Below are positions 1 through 6,879 of a stretch of DNA of 64,000 nucleotides, piece after piece. Position numbers and translations under genes: made by a program. Position 1 is the stretch's first letter. Each line of letters opens with the position of its first letter. The notes beneath the pieces are model-generated. The model saw nothing but the letters and a program-made list of their open reading frames with translations. It was not told the origin of the DNA and made no database searches. The stretch is from Pseudarthrobacter sp. NS4 (GTDB taxonomy: Bacteria; Actinomycetota; Actinomycetes; Actinomycetales; Micrococcaceae): contig NZ_CP103288.1 of NCBI RefSeq assembly GCF_024758005.1, positions 3,410,001-3,474,000 on the forward strand. The letters are read 5' to 3'.

Positions 1-330
1 GTACAGGCCCTGTTCGCCAAGAACCTCAAACCTGAGACCCTCCTCAACCCGGTGAAGGTCCACAACGTCATCAGCGCCATTGCCCCGTTCATCAGCGCGG
101 ACCGGGGACTGGACGCCGCGGCCCTCGCCCGGCTGGCACTGGAACTGCGGGAGGTACGGTCCGGGGACATGAAGATGTTCACCCTGCCTACGCTGGGAAC
201 CGGGACCTCGGCGGACGGGCAGTCGATTGTGATCCCCGACCGCACGGCCATTGCGGGGATCTCCCGGGCCCTTGCAGATGACAGTTTGGATACGTTTGTA
301 GCCAACAAGGGGCTCGCGGGCGGACACTGA
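1..330 (+). CDS. LytR-CpsA-Psr (LCP) family protein, C-terminal part (cut by window start)
   Basis: The frame is open from base 1, so the gene begins before the window; about 109 residues are visible. The end (FTLPTLGTGTSADGQSIVIPD, then a final ISRALADDSL helix) is closely parallel to the C-terminus of the complete LCP protein immediately downstream (MTLPTAGSGFVAGQSVLFPD). LCP enzymes transfer undecaprenyl-linked glycopolymers to peptidoglycan on the outer face of the membrane; that role comes from the family, because the catalytic part lies outside the window. It forms a same-strand tandem with the next gene, 30 bp apart, which suggests gene duplication and co-transcription. Confidence 0.8.
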   Translation, partial: VQALFAKNLKPETLLNPVKVHNVISAIAPFISADRGLDAAALARLALELREVRSGDMKMFTLPTLGTGTSADGQSIVIPDRTAIAGISRALADDSLDTFVANKGLAGGH

Positions 331-360
331 TCCCACCCCTATTCAAGAGGTGGAGGCATC

Positions 361-1479
361 ATGAGTACCCCAGGCGGTTCTGACCCATCCGGGGGCACCG
401 GCCCCTCCGACGCAGATCCTCCCGGGGGCAGCATGGTCGCCCATGGGCGGCGCCGGTGGATCGCAGCACTGCTGGCGTTGGTGCTGGTGGCCGCAGCCGT
501 CTTCGCGGTAGTCAGCCTCAACCAGGCCGGTTCCGGGGCGCAGCCGGCGGCGGCACAGAACGAATCCCCCAGCCCTGCGCCGTCGGAGACGCCTACGGAA
601 ACAACACCCGCGCCTCCGCCACCTCCGCCGCCACCGCCGCCACCGCCGATCCCTGAGCATCCGGCCGTGCCGATGAACGTGCTGCTGATCGGCAGCGACC
701 TTAGAGGCATTGCGAAAGATGCAGCAGCCCATACGGCGGCGACCGGCGAACCCCAGGACCACCGCGCCGACACCCTGATGGTGGTCCACGTACCCGCCGA
801 CCGCCGCACGCTCTACATCATCTCCATCAATCGGGACATGTGGGTGGACATCCCCGGCTTCGGCGGCGCCAAGATCAACTCCGGCCTGCAGTACGGCGGC
901 ATCGACATGCAGGCCGCCGCTGTGCAGTCGCTGCTGGGGATCACCATCGACCACACGCTGATGGTGGACTTCGGCGGGCTCAAGGTGCTGGTGGAAGGGT
1001 TGGGCGGGATCGATGTCAACGTTCCGGTCCCGTTCCAGTCCACCCACGACACGGGACACGTGTTCGGGCCGGGTGTGAACCATCTGAATGGGCAGGCGGC
1101 CCTGGAGTTTTCCCGGGAGCGTTACGCCTTTTCGGACGGCGACTTCCAGCGGGTGCGCAATCAGCAGGTCCTGCTCCGCGCCATCCTGGCCCGCCTCACC
1201 GCCGGTGGAGCGCTGAACGATGTCACCGCAGTTCGGTCCCTCGTGGATTTGGCTTCCTGCTGCCTTACCGTGAACAAGGGCTTTGACCCGGTGCAGGCGG
1301 CCATTCTGGCCTACAGCCTGCGCAACCTCGACCCGAACGCCATCGGCACCATGACGCTGCCGACAGCCGGATCAGGTTTTGTCGCCGGCCAGTCCGTGCT
1401 GTTCCCCGATTACGGCGGCATCAACGCCGTGGCGGCAGCGCTGAGGGAAGGGCGGATCGGCGACTTCGCGAGACCGTAG
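361..1479 (+). CDS. LytR-CpsA-Psr (LCP) family cell-wall glycopolymer ligase
   Basis: A 372-aa membrane-anchored LCP protein. The order is a short cytoplasmic tail, one membrane helix (about residues 37-57, after RRRW), an extracytoplasmic Thr/Pro linker with an uninterrupted run of 12 prolines (about residues 84-95), then the LCP domain. LCP hallmarks are visible: NVLLIGSDLRG, HRADTLMVVHV, the arginine in SINRDMWV, and LEFSRERYAFSDGDFQRVRNQ. The family attaches teichoic acids, arabinogalactan or capsule to peptidoglycan from a polyprenyl-pyrophosphate donor. The ATG is preceded by AGGTGGAGG. It follows another LCP gene directly. The long polyproline spacer is unusual in length; the exact polymer substrate cannot be told. 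Confidence 0.9.
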   Translation: MSTPGGSDPSGGTGPSDADPPGGSMVAHGRRRWIAALLALVLVAAAVFAVVSLNQAGSGAQPAAAQNESPSPAPSETPTETTPAPPPPPPPPPPPPIPEHPAVPMNVLLIGSDLRGIAKDAAAHTAATGEPQDHRADTLMVVHVPADRRTLYIISINRDMWVDIPGFGGAKINSGLQYGGIDMQAAAVQSLLGITIDHTLMVDFGGLKVLVEGLGGIDVNVPVPFQSTHDTGHVFGPGVNHLNGQAALEFSRERYAFSDGDFQRVRNQQVLLRAILARLTAGGALNDVTAVRSLVDLASCCLTVNKGFDPVQAAILAYSLRNLDPNAIGTMTLPTAGSGFVAGQSVLFPDYGGINAVAAALREGRIGDFARP

Positions 1480-1586
1480 CCGGGTTCGCGGGACCGCAGG
1501 CGGCAATCCGCGCTGTTCAACCCGGGCTTACCGGGCGTTCACCCGCGGGAAAGCGTCCATGCGCCGGGCGACGGCACCCTGAGGGC

Positions 1587-3278
1587 ATGACCTCCAACTC
1601 CCGCACTGAAATCTCCCGCCGCACCATCGTCACGGGTTCCGTCCTGGCTGCCGCAATGGCCTCCGCTCCGGCCGCAGCCCAGGCAGGTGTCCCCCGCCAG
1701 TCCCCAACCGGCGTGGCCCTGGTCCGCAACCGCCTCACCCTCCCGAGCGGCATCGCCACCGGCGACGTGACATCGGATTCCGCCGTGCTGTGGTCCCGCG
1801 CGTCCGGGGCAGGCCGGATGACGGCCGTCCTGCGGGCAGTGAACGACGGCGGCGGGATCCTGCGGGGGCGCGGCGCCTTTGAGCGCACCCTCCGTGGGCC
1901 CAGGGCCACCCAGGCCTCGGACTTCACTGCCAAGATCCATGCCGGGAACCTGCCGTCCAACACCCGGTTTGCACTTGAGATCAGCTTCGAGGACGACGGC
2001 GGTGCTGCCGGCGAAACGGTCCGGGGCACCTTCCGCACCGCCCCCGACGCCGGGACGTACCACGGCAAGGGCCGCACCGGCGGGACGGGCAACGGCGGTG
2101 ACGTCCCGTCGTCGTCCGCCCAAAGCTTTGTCTGGACCGGCGACACCGCCGGGCAGGGCTGGGGCATCAACGAGGAAATTGGCGGGATGCGCGGCTACCG
2201 CGCGATGCACCAGACACGGCCAGACTTCTTCATCCACTCCGGCGACACCGTCTACGCGGACGGGCCGCTCGCCGAAACCGTGGTGGAAAAGGACGGGCAG
2301 GTGTGGCGCAACCTGGTCACAGAGGAGGTGTCCAAGGTGGCCGAGACGCTGACCGAATTCCGCGGCCGGCACCGCTACAACTCCATGGACGCCAACATGC
2401 GGGCCATGTTCGCCGATGTTCCCGTCGTTGCCAACTGGGACGACCACGAGACCACCAACAACTGGTATCCCGGCGAGATCCTGGACGATCCCCGTTACAC
2501 CGTACGTGACGTCAACACCCTCGCGGCCCGCGGCCGCCAGGCGTGGCAGGAGAACATGCCCATCGCAGACAGCGCCGCGCTGTGGCGGCCGGGAACGTTC
2601 GACGACGCCGGCCAGTACCAGCCTGCGCGCATCTACCGGAAGGTTTCACGCGGTCCGCAGCTGGACATTTTCTGTCTGGACATGCGCACCTTCAAGTCTC
2701 CCAACACCGACGGCAAGGAGCAGTACGCCACGTCCATTCTGGGGCAGGAACAGGCGGACTGGCTGATCCGCGAAGTGTCGGCGTCGAAAGCCACATGGAA
2801 AGTCATCGCCGCCGACCTGCCGCTGGGCATCATCGTGCCCGACGGCGCCGTCAACCAGGAGAGCCTGGCAAACCGTGATCCGGGTGCACCGCTGGGCCGC
2901 GAGCTCGAGATCGCGGGAGTGCTCAGCGCATTCAAGCGGAACCGGGTGAAGAACGTGGTGTGGCTGACCGCCGATGTGCACTACTGCGCGGCCCACCACT
3001 ATTCGCCCGAGCGCGCGGCATTTACCGACTTCGACCCGTTCTGGGAGTTCGTGGCCGGTCCGATCGCCGCCGGGTCTTTCGGCCCCAACGCCATGGACGG
3101 CACGTTCGGGCCCGAAGTGGTCTTTTCCAGGGCGGGCCGCTTCCCGGGCGAATCACCGCGCGGCGGCGAGAACCAGTTCTTCGGACACGTCCAGCTGGAT
3201 GAGGAAACCTTCACAGTGAGCCTGCGGAACGCCAACGGCGCCACCGTCTTCTCAAAGGTGCTGAACCCGGAGCGGTAG
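1587..3278 (+). CDS. phoD: PhoD-like alkaline phosphatase/phosphodiesterase, Tat-exported
   Basis: A 563-aa secreted metallophosphatase. The N-terminus has a twin-arginine motif (SRRTIVTGS, about residues 10-18) and a hydrophobic stretch ending in AAAQAG, so export folded with cofactor is likely. An N-terminal PhoD beta domain (GIATGDVTSDSAVLWSRA) is followed by the catalytic domain with metal ligands in SGDTVYADGP, NWDDHETTNNW and TADVHYCAAHH. The family releases phosphate from organic phosphomono- and diesters, usually with Ca/Fe. No regulatory site for phosphate limitation was recognised upstream. It stands alone on its strand; the next gene is convergent. Confidence 0.92.
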   Translation: MTSNSRTEISRRTIVTGSVLAAAMASAPAAAQAGVPRQSPTGVALVRNRLTLPSGIATGDVTSDSAVLWSRASGAGRMTAVLRAVNDGGGILRGRGAFERTLRGPRATQASDFTAKIHAGNLPSNTRFALEISFEDDGGAAGETVRGTFRTAPDAGTYHGKGRTGGTGNGGDVPSSSAQSFVWTGDTAGQGWGINEEIGGMRGYRAMHQTRPDFFIHSGDTVYADGPLAETVVEKDGQVWRNLVTEEVSKVAETLTEFRGRHRYNSMDANMRAMFADVPVVANWDDHETTNNWYPGEILDDPRYTVRDVNTLAARGRQAWQENMPIADSAALWRPGTFDDAGQYQPARIYRKVSRGPQLDIFCLDMRTFKSPNTDGKEQYATSILGQEQADWLIREVSASKATWKVIAADLPLGIIVPDGAVNQESLANRDPGAPLGRELEIAGVLSAFKRNRVKNVVWLTADVHYCAAHHYSPERAAFTDFDPFWEFVAGPIAAGSFGPNAMDGTFGPEVVFSRAGRFPGESPRGGENQFFGHVQLDEETFTVSLRNANGATVFSKVLNPER

Positions 3279-3331
3279 CCGGATAGCTTCCCGGGTTCGG
3301 CTTTCCGGGCCTTCGCGGGAGAATAGGGCTC

Positions 3332-3718
3332 CTAGCGGAGGTCCGGGAGGCGCCTGTCCAAGTATTTTCCTGTGAAGACCAGCACCGCTGTCAGCACCAG
3401 GACCGCGGCGAAGTAGTTGAGGGTCCCGGTCACGCCGAAGCTGACCCCCACCATGCCGCGCAGCACCAGGTACAGACCCAGCATCAGGATGACGAGCCCT
3501 GCGGCAATGTGACCCACCCGAGTGCCCTTGGATACCGAGGTTCCGGCCGGGAACGAGGCCGCATACTCGCGGGGCTGCCCAAAGGCCGCCTCGCCGCTTT
3601 CGCCGCTCTCGGCCAGGTGGCTGCTGACTTCCTGCAGGGTGCTGCTGATCATATCTTCGTTGTGTTTCCGCTGGCGCAGTTCGTAGGCCAGGGCCTTCAG
3701 ATATTCCTGTGACGACAT
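3332..3718 (-). CDS. Small HAAS-like membrane protein
   Basis: A 128-aa protein with an N-terminal helical segment (SSQEYLKALAYELRQRKHNEDMISSTLQEVSSHLAESGE), a layout typical of the HAAS/DUF1700 signalling domain, followed by two membrane helices (about residues 69-88 and 98-117). HAAS proteins are commonly encoded directly after a PadR-type repressor and are thought to be its membrane partner. Here the ATG follows immediately after a TAA stop of a short frame that looks like a broken upstream partner. The family assignment is by pattern only; function unknown. Confidence 0.65.
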   Translation of the reverse strand: MSSQEYLKALAYELRQRKHNEDMISSTLQEVSSHLAESGESGEAAFGQPREYAASFPAGTSVSKGTRVGHIAAGLVILMLGLYLVLRGMVGVSFGVTGTLNYFAAVLVLTAVLVFTGKYLDRRLPDLR

Positions 3719-3813
3719 TTAGTGAGCCTTCTTTTCCTCTAGCAGGTCCATGACGAGCACAGCGAACCGGGTCCAGTCACCCAGTCGCTCGGCCACCGCT
3801 TCTCTTCAGTCAT
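3719..3813 (-). pseudogene. Short frameshifted remnant upstream of the HAAS-like gene
   Basis: Read on the minus strand, ATG-ACT-GAA-GAG at 3813 starts a frame that goes out of phase after five codons. The shifted frame reads AVAERLGDWTRFAVLVMDLLEEKKAH and stops at TAA, directly abutting the ATG of the next gene. A one-base deletion would give a continuous peptide of about 31 residues. Tight coupling to a HAAS-like gene is the usual position of a PadR-type regulator, so this may be the tail of one. It could also be a real tiny ORF or a sequencing error. Confidence 0.3.
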
Positions 3814-3959
3814 GGCTAGATAGGTCACAGACTATGTTGCCTGCCAACTATCCTTGCTCCCGCGGCAAACCGTCCTCGTCCGTTTATCTTTCCGCCCCTT
3901 GGGTACGCCGCTGGTAGTGTTCCTGCATTCGGCAAGGCACATCGACGGGGTGATTTCTC

Positions 3960-4736
3960 TTGAAAGACGACGGGCTGACACAGGCAGTGCAGGAGGCCGG
4001 GGCGGTGGAGCTGCTGCTGATCCGGCACGGTGAGAGCGAAGGCAACGTGGCCGCCACCGAGGCGCGGCTGGCGGGAGCCGAGGTCATTGAGGTACCCGCC
4101 CGGGATGCTGACGTGAATCTGTCCGATACCGGGCGGGAACAAGCCAAGGCGCTGGGAACCGCGCTGGCCCGGATCGCCGAGGAGTTCCGGCCGGATGCGG
4201 TGGTCTCCTCCCCCTACGCCCGGGCCTGGCAAACGGCGGAAATCGCAGTGGAGACAGCCGGCTGGCCGCTCAAGGTCCGCACCGATGAACGGCTGCGCGA
4301 CCGCGAACTCGGCATCCTGGACCGGCTGACCAGGCGGGGCGTGGCGGCCCGCTTCCCTGAAGAAGCCGAGCGGCGGGAGTGGCTGGGCAAGATGTACTAC
4401 CGCCCGCCGGGCGGGGAATCCTGGGCGGACGTGGCACTGCGGCTGCGCTCGGTCCTGGACGAACTGAACAACCTCAGCACGGGTCACCGCGTGATGCTGG
4501 TCTGCCACGACGCCCTGATCATGCTGTTCCGGTACGTGCTGGAGGGTATGACCGAGCGGGAGATCCTGGACCTCGCCGCCGGCACGTCGGTGCTCAACGC
4601 TTCCCTGACACGGTACGTGCGCCCGTCCGGCGAAGGGCCCTGGAAACTGGAGAGTTTCAACGTGGCAGACCACTTGGCCGAGCAGGGCGTGACCGTCACC
4701 GAGCACGCCGGAGATACCAGTGTCCACCCGAAATGA
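3960..4736 (+). CDS. Histidine phosphatase family protein (phosphoglycerate mutase-like)
   Basis: A 258-aa protein with the catalytic histidine motif LLLIRHGESEGN near the N-terminus, the second conserved segment VVSSPYARAWQTAEIA, and the late histidine in VMLVCHDALIM. These mark the 2H phosphatase superfamily, which works through a phosphohistidine. A glycolytic mutase role is not implied: neighbours are not glycolytic and many members are broad phosphatases. The start is TTG; the next in-frame start would cut close to the RHG motif. The last 17 bases overlap the start of the NAD(P)HX dehydratase gene, so the two are probably translated together and may both serve metabolite repair. Confidence 0.85.
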   Translation: MKDDGLTQAVQEAGAVELLLIRHGESEGNVAATEARLAGAEVIEVPARDADVNLSDTGREQAKALGTALARIAEEFRPDAVVSSPYARAWQTAEIAVETAGWPLKVRTDERLRDRELGILDRLTRRGVAARFPEEAERREWLGKMYYRPPGGESWADVALRLRSVLDELNNLSTGHRVMLVCHDALIMLFRYVLEGMTEREILDLAAGTSVLNASLTRYVRPSGEGPWKLESFNVADHLAEQGVTVTEHAGDTSVHPK

Positions 4737-5667
4737 TTCCAACGGCGCTCCAGCCGGCGGCTCTGGAGTCACCACCCTGGTGACGCCGTCGCTGCTGCGC
4801 GACTGGCCGTTGCCTGCACCGGGCGAGGACAAGTACTCGCGCGGCTCGGTGCTGGTGATAGGCGGGGCGCGGGCCACACCCGGCGCCGCCCTCCTGGCGG
4901 GGGCTTCCGCCCTTCGTGCGGGTGCCGGCAAACTCACCCTGGCGGTTGCCGGGTCCGTGGCGGTGCAGGTAGGGGTTGCCCTGCCGGAATGCGGGGCCAT
5001 GGGCATGCCCGAGACGGCTGACGGGTCCTTGACCGGGGAAGGGCTGGACCGCATCTCTACCTACCTGGACCGGGCCGATACCGTGCTCATTGGTCCGGGC
5101 CTGGACGATCCCGGTTTGGCGGAGGACCTGCTGCGGGCGCTTCTGGAGCGGGAGGCCTCCGCCGGTGAGCCGGACGACGGCGGCGGTTCCGCCGTCGTGC
5201 TTGATGCCTATGCCCTGGGCGGACTGGTCAAGCTTGAGGATCAGCTCGACCCGTGGCGGGGCCGCCTGATCCTCACCCCGAATCCCAAGGAAGCAGCCAT
5301 TCTGCTCGGCCGCGAGGTGGAGGACCTCGAAGCGGATGTGGCCGAAATTGCCCGCCGGTTCGACGCTGTGGTGAGCTGCCAGGGCCTGATCGCGCGGCCA
5401 CCCGGTAACGCGCCCGAGGAATCTGAAATGTGGAAGATCACCACGGGGTATGGGGGCCTGGGCACGTCGGGCAGCGGTGATGTCCTGGCCGGAGCGATTA
5501 CGGGCGTCCGCGCCCGGGGAACCAGCGGTGCGCAGGCTGCATGCTGGGGTACGCACCTCCACGCGGCTGCCGCCGACCGCCTCGCCAGCAGACTGGGCCC
5601 GCTCGGATTCCTGGCCCGTGAACTCGCTGACGAGCTTCCCGCGCTGATGCTGGAACTGAACACCTGA
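4720..5667 (+). CDS. nnrD: ADP-dependent (S)-NAD(P)H-hydrate dehydratase
   Basis: A 315-aa ribokinase-like enzyme of the NnrD/CARKD family, which dehydrates the damaged cofactor S-NAD(P)HX back to NAD(P)H using ADP. Visible family segments are KYSRGSVLVIGGARATPGAA, LTPNPKEAAILLG and the nucleotide/anion-hole motif GTSGSGDVLAGAITG near residue 250. The length matches the single-domain form; the NnrE epimerase half is not fused here. The GTG start lies inside the 3' end of the histidine phosphatase gene (17-bp overlap). A strong hairpin terminator follows the stop. Confidence 0.9.
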   Translation: MSTRNDSNGAPAGGSGVTTLVTPSLLRDWPLPAPGEDKYSRGSVLVIGGARATPGAALLAGASALRAGAGKLTLAVAGSVAVQVGVALPECGAMGMPETADGSLTGEGLDRISTYLDRADTVLIGPGLDDPGLAEDLLRALLEREASAGEPDDGGGSAVVLDAYALGGLVKLEDQLDPWRGRLILTPNPKEAAILLGREVEDLEADVAEIARRFDAVVSCQGLIARPPGNAPEESEMWKITTGYGGLGTSGSGDVLAGAITGVRARGTSGAQAACWGTHLHAAAADRLASRLGPLGFLARELADELPALMLELNT

Positions 5668-5681
5668 AGCCCGCATGGGGA

Positions 5682-5707
5682 TGGCCCCCGGCCGAAGCCG
5701 GGGGCCA
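5682..5707 (+). terminator. Intrinsic terminator after nnrD
   Basis: A perfect stem, GGCCCCCGGC / GCCGGGGGCC, closes a CGAA tetraloop 15 bp after the nnrD stop. No long T tract follows, as is common in high-GC actinobacteria. Confidence 0.8.
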
Positions 5708-5831
5708 CCGTATCGGTAAGTTCGGGCGTACACTGCCGATGCGCTGTTTAGCGCTGTGGCGTGCTCAGAATGGCGAAACGCCCTAAGAGGCAGTCAACAA
5801 TCAATACCCGACTTCCGATCCTATGTTGAAA

Positions 5832-6254
5832 CTAGGCGGCAATCTCCTGCTTTGCCCCCTTCGTTTCGATCTCGATCTTGCGCGGCTTGGCCTTTTCGGC
5901 GACAGGAATCCGCAGCGTCAGAACACCGGCGTCGTAGCTGGCCTTCACGTTGTCAGTATCCAAGGTGTCCCCGAGGATCAGCTGGCGGCTGAATACGCCG
6001 CGCGGCCGCTCGGAGGCGATCAGCTCGGTGTCCTTGCCCGTGGGTTCGGGACGCTCGGCCCGCACCGTCAGGACATTCCGTTCCACATCCAGATCCACTG
6101 AATCCACTGTGACGCCGGGCAGATCAAAGGCGACTACAAATTCCTGGTCCTCCCGCCACGCGTCCATCGGCATCGCTGCCGGACGCGCTGCCGTGCCGAG
6201 GACCTGCTGGGCCAGCCTGTCCAGCTCGCGGAACGGATCGGTTCGCATCAACAT
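5832..6254 (-). CDS. Hsp20/alpha-crystallin family small heat-shock protein
   Basis: A 140-aa ATP-independent holdase chaperone. The N-terminus [18 protein letters not shown] is typical of actinobacterial Hsp20; the alpha-crystallin domain spans about residues 30-125 ([26 protein letters not shown]) and ends with the [14 protein letters not shown] segment; the C-terminal KIEIE tail resembles the IxI anchoring motif. The ATG at 6254 has GAGGAGGG upstream; an internal ATG two codons later is also possible. An imperfect inverted repeat lies 45-64 bp upstream of the start. Confidence 0.93.
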   Translation of the reverse strand: MLMRTDPFRELDRLAQQVLGTAARPAAMPMDAWREDQEFVVAFDLPGVTVDSVDLDVERNVLTVRAERPEPTGKDTELIASERPRGVFSRQLILGDTLDTDNVKASYDAGVLTLRIPVAEKAKPRKIEIETKGAKQEIAA

Positions 6255-6298
6255 GGCTTCCCTCCTCGTAAGAGACGGTCCAACACATTTTTTGGTAC

Positions 6299-6318
6299 CA
6301 GCCGATCTGTATTGGCTG
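6299..6318 (-). promoter_or_regulatory. Candidate operator upstream of hsp20
   Basis: CAGCCGAT - CTGT - ATTGGCTG is an inverted repeat with one G/T mismatch, in an AT-richer patch about 45-64 bp before the hsp20 start. It does not match the CIRCE or HAIR consensus, so the regulator is unknown. Confidence 0.35.
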
Positions 6319-6403
6319 ATATAGATTTTTTAGCACTGGACAAGGAGATCCGCAAGCGGTCGGGACGGAATTTTTGAATCTTTTTTGGCGTACGGGGACA
6401 TGG

Positions 6404-6440
6404 CTGAGGGGCCCTCCGCGGTAGGCGGAAGGCCCCTCAG
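6404..6440. terminator. Strong hairpin between hsp20 promoter region and the proline-rich gene
   Basis: CTGAGGGGCC pairs perfectly with GGCCCCTCAG and the inner TCCGC with GCGGA around a short loop. It lies 12 bp past the stop of the minus-strand proline-rich gene and is probably its terminator. Confidence 0.75.
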
Positions 6441-6451
6441 GACGTGCAGTA

Positions 6452-6634
6452 TTAGCTCCTTGTGGGGTCCGGGCGGAGCGGCGCCGGGCCCGGATCCGGC
6501 ACCGGCAGCGGACCGGGCGGTTCGGGCGTCGGGAACGGATTGGGGGGCGGCGGACCGGGCTGGGTGGGATCAGGCTGGGTGGGCCCCGGTTCCGGTGGGA
6601 ACGGCTCGGGTTCGTGCACTGGCGGGATGGTCAT
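6452..6634 (-). CDS. Small proline-rich protein
   Basis: A 60-aa protein that is almost entirely Pro, Glu, Asp and Gly with PxP and PDP repeats (PTQPDPTQPGPPPPNPFPTP). No signal peptide or membrane helix is seen, so it should be extended and disordered. Support for a real gene: a good ribosome-binding site (GAGGGGAAG, 4 bp before the ATG) and a strong terminator immediately after the stop. No function can be assigned. Confidence 0.55.
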   Translation of the reverse strand: MTIPPVHEPEPFPPEPGPTQPDPTQPGPPPPNPFPTPEPPGPLPVPDPGPAPLRPDPTRS

Positions 6635-6710
6635 AAACTTCCCCTCTCACGCTGGGCGGATATGCCTTGGCGTGAACAGGATACTCCTGCCACCTGAACC
6701 CCACTAGGGC

Positions 6711-6736
6711 ACGACGGCGGCACGCGCCGCCGTCGT
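6711..6736. other. Perfect GC hairpin in a divergent intergenic region
   Basis: ACGACGGCGGC pairs with GCCGCCGTCGT around ACGC. It sits between two divergent genes, where no transcript is expected to end. The arm sequence recurs in other hairpins of this window (9111-9138 and 43912-43958). Confidence 0.5.
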
Positions 6737-6745
6737 CCTGGCATA

Positions 6746-6792
6746 ACCTGCGGGAGGGTTCGGGAAAAAGAGGCAGGACCTGCGAGAGGGTC
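6746..6792 (-). repeat. Degenerate copy of the dispersed CTCTC-CA repeat
   Basis: On the minus strand two units, ACCCTCTCGCAGGTCCTGCC and ACCCTCCCGCAGGT, are separated by a C/T-rich spacer. Ungapped comparison by eye with 20751-20797 gives about two thirds identity, with the same spacing. It lies in the leader region of the oligopeptidase gene. Confidence 0.45.
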
Positions 6793-6879
6793 CGGGATGG
6801 GGCGGGGGTTCGTGGGGCGGCGCTCCCCCGGTAGCGAACGCGCCCGCTCATTGTCCGGGGCGGTGGCTATATTGAAGGA

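Noticed and set aside
3825..5054. Long open frame on the minus strand opposite the histidine phosphatase and nnrD genes
   Set aside because: It is Arg/Pro/Gly-rich without homology and lies antisense to two well-supported genes; such shadows are common at high GC.
6299..6318. CIRCE or HAIR heat-shock element before hsp20
   Set aside because: The inverted repeat does not match either consensus. It is reported only as an unassigned operator.
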